From the NCBI RefSeq assembly GCF_011059135.1, contig NZ_JAALGD010000001.1:248001-312000 (forward strand): a stretch of DNA of 64,000 bases. Direction: 5' to 3'. The notes beneath the pieces were generated by a model that did not search any database, was not told the DNA's origin, and saw only the letters and a list, made by a program, of their open reading frames with translations. Positions 1 through 7,826 of the stretch are shown here, one piece after another. A program made the translations under genes and the position numbers. Each line of letters begins with the position of its first letter. The stretch's first letter is position 1. Source of the DNA: Brevibacillus sp. SYP-B805 (GTDB lineage Bacteria > Bacillota > Bacilli > Brevibacillales > Brevibacillaceae).

Positions 1-584
1 GAGGCCAGCGCCTCCACCGGCAGCTTGAACCGGTAGCGGCCGTCCGCATCCGGCTCCACCTCGCTTTCGGCGATGGCCGGCGGAACCGTCGAGCCGGGAT
101 GATGGCGCGCGAAGGCGCGGTGTACGTCGTCGAGGGTGGAAAAGACCGTTTGCTGGTATTTTCTGACCTGCGCGTCGATGCGGAAACCGGGCAAATCCCC
201 CAGATTGTAGAATCCCCCGTCGAGGAGCACCAGCTTCCGGACGCGCTGCGGATAGGTGGCGGCAAACAGCTGGGCGGGCACACAGGCAAAAGAGGCGGCC
301 ACGATCGCGATCTCCCTGATGGTTTCGTGGTCCAGCAGGTGCGCAAGGTCCTCGACCACCTGCGCGAATGTGTAGGGGCCCTGTCTGGAGGAACCGCCAT
401 GCCCGCGAATATCGGCGGCGATCAGGCGGTACTGCGGAAGAAACGCCGGCATGATCAGCCGAAACAATTCCTTCGTGCTGCGGATGGAATGGAGGAAGAG
501 AATAGCGGGCGCATCCGCCGGGCCAAGATCGAAGTATTCGGTGGTAAAACCGTTGTATGTAAAGCGTTTCACGGATTGCATCAT
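1..584 (-). CDS. alpha/beta-hydrolase family protein, C-terminus cut by window edge
   Basis: Reading the minus strand from ATG at 584 gives a protein beginning MMQSVKRFTYNGF. It carries the oxyanion-region pattern LFLHSIRS, then the fold-typical ADIRGHGGSS, and later KLVLLDGGFYNLGD. The start is preceded by an AGGGGG ribosome site. About 194 residues are present before the gene leaves the window at position 1. The usual G-x-S-x-G nucleophile elbow is replaced by a VAASFAC segment, so Ser is present but the motif is not canonical. Substrate cannot be named. It is transcribed away from the riboswitch region. Confidence 0.75.
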   Translation of the reverse strand, partial: MMQSVKRFTYNGFTTEYFDLGPADAPAILFLHSIRSTKELFRLIMPAFLPQYRLIAADIRGHGGSSRQGPYTFAQVVEDLAHLLDHETIREIAIVAASFACVPAQLFAATYPQRVRKLVLLDGGFYNLGDLPGFRIDAQVRKYQQTVFSTLDDVHRAFARHHPGSTVPPAIAESEVEPDADGRYRFKLPVEALA

Positions 585-672
585 GTTCGTCCCCCTGTTT
601 TCGGTCATTTGTTATAAGCAGTTATAGCACGCGTGAAATGGCGTGACAACCTGCCTCTTTGGAAAAATAATG

Positions 673-702
673 TTGACGTTTCGGCTGCCATTCCTTTACA
701 AT
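673..702 (+). promoter_or_regulatory. sigma-A type promoter of the SAM riboswitch-hom transcript
   Basis: TTGACG (673-678) and TACAAT (697-702) are separated by 18 bp, about 30 bp upstream of the first SAM-I aptamer. Position and spacing fit a housekeeping promoter for the riboswitch-controlled transcript. Confidence 0.6.
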
Positions 703-734
703 GAAGCCATTCACATGAACAGCATAACCGGATT

Positions 735-838
735 CTTATCGCGAGAGGTGGAGGGACTGGCCCGATGAAGCCCGGCAACCGTCAAAGAGATTGACAAGGT
801 GCCAATTCCTGCAGGATGCATGTCCTGAGAGATAAGAG
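735..838 (+). ncRNA. SAM-I riboswitch (S-box), copy 1
   Basis: This shows the S-box signature: CTTATCGCGAGAGGTGGAGG followed by ACTGGCCCGATGAAGCCCGG, then CAACC, GGTGCCAATTCC and the closing GAGAGATAAG that pairs with CTTATC to form P1. It is followed by an intrinsic terminator at 856-884. S-adenosylmethionine binding stabilises the anti-antiterminator and stops transcription, which fits the downstream homoserine dehydrogenase gene. A second near-identical copy begins 173 nt further on. Confidence 0.93.
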
Positions 839-855
839 GAAGTGATGAGCGGATC

Positions 856-884
856 AGCCTTCTTCTTATCGGGGAAGGCTTTTG
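856..884 (+). terminator. intrinsic terminator of SAM riboswitch copy 1
   Basis: AGCCTTC pairs with GAAGGCT and is followed by TTTTG. The hairpin lies directly after the first aptamer, as expected for the expression platform. Confidence 0.8.
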
Positions 885-907
885 TTATGTCCAATTTCAT
901 ATGGGTT

Positions 908-1010
908 CTTATCGCGAGAGGTGGAGGGACTGGCCCGATGAAACCCGGCAACCGTCCAGGCATGGACAAGGTGCCAATTCCTGCAAGGCGTATCGTCTTG
1001 AGAGATAAGA
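908..1010 (+). ncRNA. SAM-I riboswitch (S-box), copy 2
   Basis: The second complete S-box aptamer shares almost every position of the first 45 nt with copy 1 and has the same GGTGCCAATTCCTGCA core and closing GAGAGATAAG. The copies differ mainly in the variable arm (TCCAGGCATGGA here). It has its own terminator at 1024-1052, so the two units are arranged in series before hom. Confidence 0.93.
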
Positions 1011-1023
1011 AGCGGGATGTGGA

Positions 1024-1052
1024 GACCTTCTTCTTATCGGAGAAGGTTTTAT
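1024..1052 (+). terminator. intrinsic terminator of SAM riboswitch copy 2
   Basis: ACCTTC pairs with GAAGGT around a TTCTTATCGGA loop and is followed by TTTATTTTT. It occupies the same place relative to aptamer 2 as the first terminator does to aptamer 1. Confidence 0.8.
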
Positions 1053-1104
1053 TTTTACTTTCAGAAAGTTTAAATTCGCTAACGCGATAAAGGTTGAAAG
1101 TATA

Positions 1105-1156
1105 AGAAAAACTTCGGCTTTCGCCATTAGGACTGGGTGACAAGCCGAGTTTTTCT
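1105..1156 (+). terminator. third hairpin with U-tract just before hom
   Basis: AGAAAAACTTCGGCTT (1105-1120) pairs with AAGCCGAGTTTTTCT (1142-1156) with a single bulged base, forming a long stem ending in a T-rich arm only 29 nt before the hom start codon. It resembles an intrinsic terminator, but no third aptamer precedes it. It could be a further attenuation point or an RNA-stability element. Confidence 0.5.
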
Positions 1157-1184
1157 AATAGCTGAAACGGGAGGAAGAAGAGAG

Positions 1185-2507
1185 ATGGCAAACATTCGCG
1201 TGGGATTGCTGGGATTGGGAGTGGTAGGCTGCGGCGTGCTCAAAACGATCCGCTCGCAGGCAGACAAGCTGGCGGAGCGGCTGGGCAAACGGGTGGAGAT
1301 CGTCAAAATTCTGGTGCGCGATCCGGCCAAGGAACGGCCGGTGACGGTGGAGAACAGCCTGCTGACCACGCGCTTCGAGGACGTACTGGAGGCGGGCGCG
1401 GATGTGATCGTGGAGGTGATGGGGGGCGTGGAGCCGGCCGGAGCGTATGTGCGCCGGGCGATTGCGCATGGCTGTCATGTGGTGACCGCCAACAAGGAGC
1501 TGCTGGCCAAGCACGGCTGTGAGCTGATCCGGCTTGCCAATCAGCATCGCGTCCACCTTGCCTATGAAGCGAGCGTCGCCGGCGGCATCCCCATCCTGGC
1601 CGTCTTGCGCCAATTCCTGCGGACCAATGAGATCACCTGCATCCAGGGCGTCATCAACGGCACGACCAACTATATCCTCACCCGGATGGAACGGCATCAG
1701 CTCAGCTATCGGGAAGCGTTGGCCGAAGCGCAGAAGCTGGGATTCGCGGAGGCGGATCCGACCGCCGATGTGGAGGGCTATGACCCCGCCTACAAGCTGT
1801 ACATTCTGTCCCAGCTTGTGTTCGGGAAGGCGGTGGCGTGGCAGGCCATCGTGCGGAAGGGCATCTCGCAGCTTTCCGCCGCTGAACTGCAGACTGCCCG
1901 GGCGCTCGGTTTTCGGGTGAAGCTGTTGGCCCGCGCGGTAAATACGGCGGCGGGCGTGCAGTTATCCGTAAGTCCGACACTGCTTCCGCCCGACCATCCG
2001 CTCGCCGGGCTGGAAGAGGCGTACAATGGGATCCAGGTGACGGGCAATATCGTCGGCGATCTGCTGTTTACGGGCCGGGGAGCGGGGGAGCTGCCCACGG
2101 CCAGCGCGGTGGTGGAAGACCTGGCTTATCTCTTGACCCAGCCCTTTGTCCCCCAGCCGGAATGGCAGCATGTGGAGCCTGCGTTCCGGGAGGAGACATT
2201 GTCCGGGAAGAGGGACACCTGGTTTCTCTATCTGGAAGAGGCGCCGTCGCACCGCGATCCTCACCGCGTGCTGCAGGGATTGGATCGGGAGGGAATCGAA
2301 GTGGTAAAGCTGCATGCCGAGTTTCATAAGCATGAGGTGCTGCGCCTGGGGCTCTTGGTCCGTGCCGGTTCATTGGAACGATTGGAACGGGCGGCCGATA
2401 GACTGGGAACTGCTGCCAAAATTTATCCGGTTCTCCTCACAGGGCAGGAGGCCGACATGGCTCCAGCAGCTTCAGATTCCCGGAAAGAGCTGGTGCTCAG
2501 CGAGTAG
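1185..2507 (+). CDS. hom: homoserine dehydrogenase
   Basis: The NAD(P)-dependent enzyme reduces aspartate semialdehyde to homoserine, the branch point to threonine and methionine. The 440-residue protein starts with a Rossmann GLLGLGVVGCG motif, has ANKELLAKHG and the family signature NGTTNYILTRM with FAEADPTADVEG, and ends in an ACT-like domain from about residue 345. The ATG at 1185 has GGGAGGAAG at good spacing; an upstream in-frame start at 1137 would lie inside the leader hairpin. Two SAM-I riboswitches upstream show control by the methionine/SAM pool, implying that methionine supply is its main regulated role here. Confidence 0.95.
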   Translation: MANIRVGLLGLGVVGCGVLKTIRSQADKLAERLGKRVEIVKILVRDPAKERPVTVENSLLTTRFEDVLEAGADVIVEVMGGVEPAGAYVRRAIAHGCHVVTANKELLAKHGCELIRLANQHRVHLAYEASVAGGIPILAVLRQFLRTNEITCIQGVINGTTNYILTRMERHQLSYREALAEAQKLGFAEADPTADVEGYDPAYKLYILSQLVFGKAVAWQAIVRKGISQLSAAELQTARALGFRVKLLARAVNTAAGVQLSVSPTLLPPDHPLAGLEEAYNGIQVTGNIVGDLLFTGRGAGELPTASAVVEDLAYLLTQPFVPQPEWQHVEPAFREETLSGKRDTWFLYLEEAPSHRDPHRVLQGLDREGIEVVKLHAEFHKHEVLRLGLLVRAGSLERLERAADRLGTAAKIYPVLLTGQEADMAPAASDSRKELVLSE

Positions 2508-2615
2508 GGCCAGCCATATAACCAATGGATATACCCTTCTCCGGAAAGCGTATCATCTCCTGTCACACCGCACGTGGTAATGTTAAGGTAGAACCGAGAG
2601 GAGGAGGGAAAGCGG

Positions 2616-3911
2616 TTGAAGACGGAGCAGCTCAAAAGGGAAGAAAGCGATGGGCAGTCCCGCCGCCTCCATTACGGCTGGCTGGTCGTGGTCGTGACGT
2701 TTCTTGCCATCATTGTCACGGCAGGCATCCGGTCCACACCCGGCGTCCTGATCGTTCCGCTTGAACATGATTTCGGCTGGGACCGGGCCGGCATTTCCGG
2801 GGCCATCGCCATCAACCTGTTCCTGTACGGCTTGTCAGGGCCGTTTGTTGCGGCGTTTATGGAGCGGTTCGGCATTCGGCGCCTGATGGTCACCTCCTTG
2901 TGCATGCTGGCGGCGGGCACCGGACTGACCAGCTTGATCAGTCAGATCTGGCAGTTTGCCTTCCTTTGGGGTGTGATCATCGGCCTGGGCAGCGGGGGGA
3001 TTTTGACGGTGCTTGGCACCATGGTGGCCAATCGGTGGTTTGTCAAACGGCGGGGGGTGGTCATCGGATTGATGACGGCCGGCGGTGCGACGGGCCAGCT
3101 TGTCTTCCTGCCCCTGCTGGCCTATCTGGTGACGAAAGCCGGATGGCAGACGGCTGTCTGGACGGTGGCCGGAGCGTCAATGCTGTTGATTCCGGTCGTC
3201 TGGCTGCTGATGCGGGAGCGTCCAAGCGATCTGGGGCTTGCCCCATACGGCGGGACGATGGAGACGGAAACGCCGCGCCAGACCGGCAATCCGGTCGCCG
3301 CAGCCTGGAGGGGGCTGCGGGAAGGAATCGGGTCATCCAACTTCTGGCTGTTGGCCGGCAGCTTCTTTATCTGCGGACTTACCACAAGCGGTCTGATCAG
3401 CACCCATTTGATCCCGGCATCGATGGAACATGGCATGCCGGAAGTGATGGCGGCCAGCCTGCTGGCCACCATCGGGGTGTTTGACATGATCGGCACCATG
3501 GTGTCCGGCTGGCTGTCCGACCGGTACAACAACCGTTGGCTGCTGTTCTGGTATTACGGGCTGCGTGGTCTAGCGCTCCTGGGCCTGCCTTATGCGCTGG
3601 AGGAAGCGCATTACGGCCTCGGACTGTTTATCGTCTTTTACGGCTTGGATTGGGTGGCGACCGTTCCGCCTACCGTGCGTTTGACAACGGACGTGTTCGG
3701 CAAGGAAAAAGCGGGCATCATGTATGGCTGGATCTTTTCGTCCCATCAGGTCGGAGCCGCCGCTGCCGCGTATGGCGGAGGCGTGATGCACACCTGGCTG
3801 GGGAACTATGAAGCGACGTTTGTTGCGGCCGGCTTTTTCTGCATGGCGGCATCCGCGCTCGTCCTGCGGATCAGGCGGCCGCAAGCGATGCGCTACGTCC
3901 ACAGCCAGTAA
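2616..3911 (+). CDS. MFS transporter
   Basis: This 431-residue membrane protein of the major facilitator superfamily has about 12 hydrophobic segments. RLHYGWLVVVVTFLA at the N-terminus and the later FDMIGTMVSGWLSDRYNNRW loop resemble the oxalate/formate and monocarboxylate antiporter-like branch. The start is TTG at 2616 with a strong GAGGAGGGA site. It begins 108 nt after hom with no clear terminator between them, so it may also be under SAM control. The substrate is unknown. Confidence 0.85.
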   Translation: MKTEQLKREESDGQSRRLHYGWLVVVVTFLAIIVTAGIRSTPGVLIVPLEHDFGWDRAGISGAIAINLFLYGLSGPFVAAFMERFGIRRLMVTSLCMLAAGTGLTSLISQIWQFAFLWGVIIGLGSGGILTVLGTMVANRWFVKRRGVVIGLMTAGGATGQLVFLPLLAYLVTKAGWQTAVWTVAGASMLLIPVVWLLMRERPSDLGLAPYGGTMETETPRQTGNPVAAAWRGLREGIGSSNFWLLAGSFFICGLTTSGLISTHLIPASMEHGMPEVMAASLLATIGVFDMIGTMVSGWLSDRYNNRWLLFWYYGLRGLALLGLPYALEEAHYGLGLFIVFYGLDWVATVPPTVRLTTDVFGKEKAGIMYGWIFSSHQVGAAAAAYGGGVMHTWLGNYEATFVAAGFFCMAASALVLRIRRPQAMRYVHSQ

Positions 3912-3913
3912 AC

Positions 3914-3966
3914 GAACAAACGAAGAGGCTACCCCGCCATGATGGGGGCAGCCTCTTTGTTTGTTC
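3914..3966. terminator. bidirectional terminator between MFS gene and ABC-F gene
   Basis: AACAAACGAAGAGGCT pairs with AGCCTCTTTGTTTGTT, with CCCC/GGGG extending the stem. A/T tracts on both sides let it serve the two convergent genes. Confidence 0.8.
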
Positions 3967-5611
3967 AACCCGTCTGCAGCATGCCGTCAGCAAGCTGCCA
4001 GACCGTTCCGCGGAACCGTTCCCGAAACCAGCGGTCATGGGAGACCACGATGATCGGCCCGGGAAAACGGTCAAGAGCGGACTCCAGCTCTTCCAGAATG
4101 TCCAGACTGAGGTGGTTGGTCGGCTCATCGATCAGGAGCAGATTGGCCTTCGATGCCAGCAGGCGGGCGAGCAGCAGCTTGCGGTACTGCCCCGGGCTTA
4201 CGCTCCCGATTTTCCTCTGTAACTCTTCATAGCGGAAGAGTCCGTAGGAGAGCAATAGGGCGATATGGTCCTCCCGGTAGCCAACGAGGTCCTTGCGAAA
4301 CGCGTCGAGCAGGGTTTCGGCAGGATCAGCGGGGGAAAATTCCTGCTCGAAATAGCCGATGGTCACCTGGGGGGAGAGCGTAACGCTGCCCGCATCCGGG
4401 ACGGTTTTCCCCGCGAGGATGTTGAGCAGGGTCGTTTTCCCCGACCCATTCGCCCCCTGGATCAGGATCCGGCTGTTGGCCTCAAGCGAAAAGCTGATGT
4501 CTCGCAGCAGCGGGCGGCCATCGTCCAGCGTTTTGCAGAGGCCGGAGACGGTCAGCACGGAATCGCTTGACAGCTCTTCCGGAACAAAATCTGCGCGGAA
4601 CTGCAAGGGGTCCGGCGGTTTGGGAACGGGTGCCGCCAGGATGCGCTCCAGCGCTTGTTCCGCCGCCTTGATATTGCGGGAAATGGTCGCCTGCACCCGT
4701 TCCTCGAAGAAATGCGGGGCGAACTTGTCGTTATCCCTGGGGCTGCGCTGATGGGCCACCCGATAAGCCTTCTCCTTGATGCGCTGTTTCAGCTGTTTGA
4801 TCTCCCGCTGCTGGCGCTCGTACCGTTCCTCCCATTCGGCCCGTTCTTTCCGTTTTTGGGACAGATACTGATCGTAATTCCCCGGATAAACCGTGACACT
4901 GTGGCTATGCTCATCGATCTCGATGATTTTCGTGGCGATCTCATTGACGAAGCGCCGGTCATGGGAAGAAAAGAGCAGCGCCCCCTGAAAGCTTTTGAGA
5001 TACGATTCGAGCCACCGAATCGCGGTCAGATCCAGATGATTGCTCGGTTCATCCAACAGCAGGAGATCCGGCGAACTGATCAGGAGCGCGGCAAGCCCCA
5101 CCCGTGTTTTCTCGCCGCCGGAGAGCGTGGCGATCCGCCGGTCTTTCGGCAGATGGGCGAGACCGAGTCCCTGCAGCACATATGCCGTGCGGTGTTCGAT
5201 CTCATAGCCGCCTCGCCGCTCGAAACGCTCCAGCAGCTCGCCGTATTCGGCCAGGACCGCTTCGGCTGCGGATGCAGGCAGGTGCTGCAGCGTGGCTGCC
5301 AACGCCTGCAGCCGTTTTTCCAGGGCGACGAGCTCCCGCTGCGACTCCCGGATCAGCTGTTCGACGGTTTGTTTTTCGTGAGATGCCACCACCTGGGGAA
5401 GGTAGCCGATCTCGCAATGCGGCGCGAGGAGAATATCGCCGCTGTCCCGTTCGCACGCGCCCAGCGCGATTTTCAAGATGGTGGATTTTCCGGCGCCGTT
5501 TGCACCCACCAGCGCGGCTTTTTCCCCTTTGTGCAGATGAAAGGAAACATCCTGCAGAACGATATGGTCACCAAACGATTTGTGCACCGCATGAAAAGCA
5601 AGCGTCAGCAT
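3965..5611 (-). CDS. ABC-F family ATPase, candidate ribosome protection protein
   Basis: The 548-residue protein has two ATP-binding cassettes and no membrane segment. Walker A motifs are GANGAGKST (37-45) and GANGSGKTT (about 373), ABC signatures are LSGGEKTR and the diverged VSPGQYRK, and DEPSNHLD and DEPTNHLS are the Walker B regions. The charged interdomain linker (QQREIKQLKQRIKEKAYRVA...) is typical of ABC-F factors acting in the ribosomal E site. The ATG at 5611 has GGAGAG 7 nt upstream; longer readings would run through the terminator at 5651-5679. The attenuator leader suggests antibiotic-inducible expression like VmlR/Vga-type factors, which is inference. Confidence 0.85.
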   Translation of the reverse strand: MLTLAFHAVHKSFGDHIVLQDVSFHLHKGEKAALVGANGAGKSTILKIALGACERDSGDILLAPHCEIGYLPQVVASHEKQTVEQLIRESQRELVALEKRLQALAATLQHLPASAAEAVLAEYGELLERFERRGGYEIEHRTAYVLQGLGLAHLPKDRRIATLSGGEKTRVGLAALLISSPDLLLLDEPSNHLDLTAIRWLESYLKSFQGALLFSSHDRRFVNEIATKIIEIDEHSHSVTVYPGNYDQYLSQKRKERAEWEERYERQQREIKQLKQRIKEKAYRVAHQRSPRDNDKFAPHFFEERVQATISRNIKAAEQALERILAAPVPKPPDPLQFRADFVPEELSSDSVLTVSGLCKTLDDGRPLLRDISFSLEANSRILIQGANGSGKTTLLNILAGKTVPDAGSVTLSPQVTIGYFEQEFSPADPAETLLDAFRKDLVGYREDHIALLLSYGLFRYEELQRKIGSVSPGQYRKLLLARLLASKANLLLIDEPTNHLSLDILEELESALDRFPGPIIVVSHDRWFRERFRGTVWQLADGMLQTG

Positions 5612-5650
5612 CGAATCACTCTCCGTGTACATGGTCAAATGGCATGCAAA

Positions 5651-5679
5651 AAGCCGTGAGTGCAGACGCACCCACGGCT
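5651..5679 (-). terminator. attenuator terminator in ABC-F leader
   Basis: On the minus strand AGCCGTGGGTGC pairs with GCACTCACGGCT (12 bp, one G-T) around a GTCT loop, followed by TTTTTGC. It lies between the 9-codon leader ORF and the ABC-F start codon, so transcription must pass it to reach the gene. Confidence 0.85.
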
Positions 5680-5700
5680 GAATAAACAGATGCACACACA

Positions 5701-5730
5701 TCAACCGCAGCAACACGGTTCCGTTGACAT
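5701..5730 (-). CDS. leader peptide MSTEPCCCG upstream of ABC-F gene
   Basis: On the minus strand a GAAAGGA ribosome site is followed 5 nt later by ATG and nine codons, MSTEPCCCG, then TGA. It ends 22 nt before the 5' arm of the attenuator terminator. Short leader ORFs of this kind drive ribosome-mediated attenuation of known antibiotic-resistance ABC-F genes. The run of three Cys codons is unusual. Translation is not proven. Confidence 0.5.
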   Translation of the reverse strand: MSTEPCCCG

Positions 5731-5815
5731 CGGTTCCTTTCTCCGCAGGGATCACGTTGGACGGATAACGGCTTGCGGACAGACCAAGCCCTTACCCGCT
5801 GCTTGCAGGCAAGCA

Positions 5816-5823
5816 GCGTCTGC
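5816..5823 (-). promoter_or_regulatory. possible antiterminator segment of ABC-F leader
   Basis: The minus-strand segment GCAGACGC is exactly complementary to GCGTCTGC at the top of the attenuator terminator (5662-5669). Pairing would open the terminator, so this is a candidate antiterminator strand. It is only 8 bp and needs folding analysis. Confidence 0.3.
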
Positions 5824-6018
5824 ATTCTACGCCTATTTGCATAGGAACATTAGAATACAAACAACGTGTCCATGTCGGAGATGGATACCACCTTTCAGGA
5901 AAAGTTAGCGTGACTATACCACAGCGGGGAAGACATGGCAATCTGCGTTTTCAGGGAGAGTGTGGTAAAATAAGGTATTGTCGGCCTGAGCGCCAGCGGA
6001 TAAGGGGAGGAAAAAGCG

Positions 6019-7197
6019 ATGAATCAACTCTATGATTTCGATCGCGTGATTCCACGCAGAAATACCCATTCGGTGAAATGGGATTTGATGGCAAAGGTTT
6101 CCAGGGAGCCGGATCTCATTCCCCTGTGGGTGGCGGACATGGATTTTCCGGCGCCGCCGGAGGTCGTAGAGGCGGTAACGAGACGGGCGGAACTGGGCAT
6201 TTACGGCTATGCCGTGAATCCGGACTCCTACTTCGAGGCGGTCGGCGGCTGGATGAAGAGGAGGCATGGCTGGGAGATCCGGCAGGAATGGCTGGTGCAT
6301 GCGCCGGGGGTCATTCCGGCGATCAGCATGCTGGTGATGGCGCTGACCGCCCCGGGGGATCGGGTGGTGATCCAGCCGCCCGTCTATCCGCCGTTTTTTG
6401 ACGTGATCCGGAAAAACGGCAGGGAAGTGGTGGAAAACCCGCTAGTTCTGCGGCATGGCCGCTACGAGATGGATTTCGAGGATCTGGAGCGGCAGCTGGA
6501 GGCCGGAGCGAAGATGCTGATACTCTGCAGCCCGCACAATCCGGTGGGGCGGGTATGGACCCGGGAGGAACTGCTGCGGCTGTCGCAGCTTTGCCTCGCG
6601 CACAAGGTGATTCTGGTGTCGGATGAAATTCACAGCGATCTCGTCTACGACGGGTATCGGCACATTCCTGCGGCCTCGCTGTCGGAAGAGATCGCGATGA
6701 ACACCATCACCTGCATCTCCGTGGGCAAAACGTTCAATCTGGCCGGGCTGCAGACGGCAAACGTGATCATTCCCAACGCGGAATGGCGCCGGGCTTATAC
6801 CCATACGCTGCATGCCCTGCATCTCTTTATACAAAATTATTTCGCCGGTGCGGCGGTGGTGGCGGCTTACACGCACGGGGAGGCGTGGCTGTCTCAACTG
6901 ATGTCCTACATCAGGGGAAATCTCGACTATCTGACCGACTATCTCGCCAAGCATATGCCCACCATTAAGCCGGTCAAACCGGAAGGCACCTATCTTGTCT
7001 GGCTCGACTGCCGGGAGCTGGGAATGACCGCTCCTGAGATCAAGGAGTGGATGTACCGGAAGGCAAAAGTGGCACTCAATGAAGGCTCCACGTTCGGCAA
7101 GGAGGGAGAAGGGTTTCTGCGCATCAACCTGGCCTGCCCGCGGGCCACGCTGGCGGAAGGGCTTGTGCGCATGGAACGGGCGCTGAAGGAGCGATAA
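6019..7197 (+). CDS. patB: PLP-dependent C-S lyase, MalY/PatB family (cystathionine beta-lyase type)
   Basis: This fold-type I aminotransferase-like enzyme of 392 residues opens with the family hallmark WDLMAKVSREPDLIPLWVADMDF. NPVG (174-177), SDEIHSDL with Asp202, and SVGKTFNLAG with the PLP-binding Lys237 are visible. Enzymes of this group cleave cystathionine or other cysteine S-conjugates to pyruvate, ammonia and a thiol. ATG at 6019 follows GGGGAGGAAAAAGCG. It stands alone, closed by the terminator at 7221-7248. Family membership is clear; the exact substrate is not. Confidence 0.9.
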   Translation: MNQLYDFDRVIPRRNTHSVKWDLMAKVSREPDLIPLWVADMDFPAPPEVVEAVTRRAELGIYGYAVNPDSYFEAVGGWMKRRHGWEIRQEWLVHAPGVIPAISMLVMALTAPGDRVVIQPPVYPPFFDVIRKNGREVVENPLVLRHGRYEMDFEDLERQLEAGAKMLILCSPHNPVGRVWTREELLRLSQLCLAHKVILVSDEIHSDLVYDGYRHIPAASLSEEIAMNTITCISVGKTFNLAGLQTANVIIPNAEWRRAYTHTLHALHLFIQNYFAGAAVVAAYTHGEAWLSQLMSYIRGNLDYLTDYLAKHMPTIKPVKPEGTYLVWLDCRELGMTAPEIKEWMYRKAKVALNEGSTFGKEGEGFLRINLACPRATLAEGLVRMERALKER

Positions 7198-7220
7198 AAG
7201 ATGGAAGTTTCCTGCAAAAA

Positions 7221-7248
7221 AACGAGTGGTGCTTCCCACTCGTTTTTT
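7221..7248. terminator. terminator after patB, usable in both directions
   Basis: AACGAGTGG pairs with CCCACTCGTT around GCTT, followed by TTTTTT; an A-tract on the other side lets it also end the convergent ccdC-like gene. Confidence 0.85.
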
Positions 7249-7256
7249 CCATCCCT

Positions 7257-7730
7257 TCAGATTTGCTTTTTGATCAACCGCTGATACATGAACAGCATGG
7301 CGACACGCCATGGCAGGATCATACCGAAGGCGAGGATGAAAAACAGCCCGCCCGTTTGCATGGGTGTAAACGCATCGCCAATCCACAGCTTGATGGCGGT
7401 GCGGATGATCAACAGACCCAGCAGAATGACAAAAAAGATTTTGGACCGCCGGAGGTACACATCCTGCCCAACGATCTCGAATTTGGAAGTGAGAATCAGC
7501 GGGATGGACAGGACCATGCCGACCAGAAAGGCCAGGATATCGTAAGGGAGAGGAGTGATGGCCTCCGGAAAGTGAAACATGATGAATCCGGTTGACATGA
7601 ACAGCGGGGGAAGAATGATTTTACGGGCCGAGACCGGCTTCTTTGCCGCACGCATCCGGATCATGATGACAAAGGTCGCCATCAGCAATGGGACGATGAT
7701 CCCCAGTGATGCCATAGATAAAGACGTCAT
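7257..7730 (-). CDS. CcdC-like membrane protein (YneJ family)
   Basis: The 157-residue protein has about five hydrophobic segments. The conserved KIILPPLFMSTGFIMF stretch and a later TSKFEIVGQDVYLRRSK loop match my memory of the Bacillus CcdC/YneJ family, which was named from proximity to cytochrome c maturation genes but is of uncertain function. ATG at 7730 is preceded by AGGGAG. No other cytochrome c genes are adjacent here. Confidence 0.7.
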   Translation of the reverse strand: MTSLSMASLGIIVPLLMATFVIMIRMRAAKKPVSARKIILPPLFMSTGFIMFHFPEAITPLPYDILAFLVGMVLSIPLILTSKFEIVGQDVYLRRSKIFFVILLGLLIIRTAIKLWIGDAFTPMQTGGLFFILAFGMILPWRVAMLFMYQRLIKKQI

Positions 7731-7826
7731 GCTGCCTTACTCCCTTTCTCACATGCTTTCGCATCTACCCTCTAGTCTACACATTTCCCGCAAATTCACA
7801 ACTGTCGATTTGGCAGGCCGGGGCAG

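Noticed and set aside
842-1090. 82-codon ORF in the hom leader
   Set aside because: It lies entirely in the two SAM riboswitches and their terminators; its sequence is explained by RNA structure.
4655-5659. 334-codon plus-strand frame opposite the ABC-F gene
   Set aside because: Shadow of the ABC-F coding sequence, no start signal, no recognisable motif.
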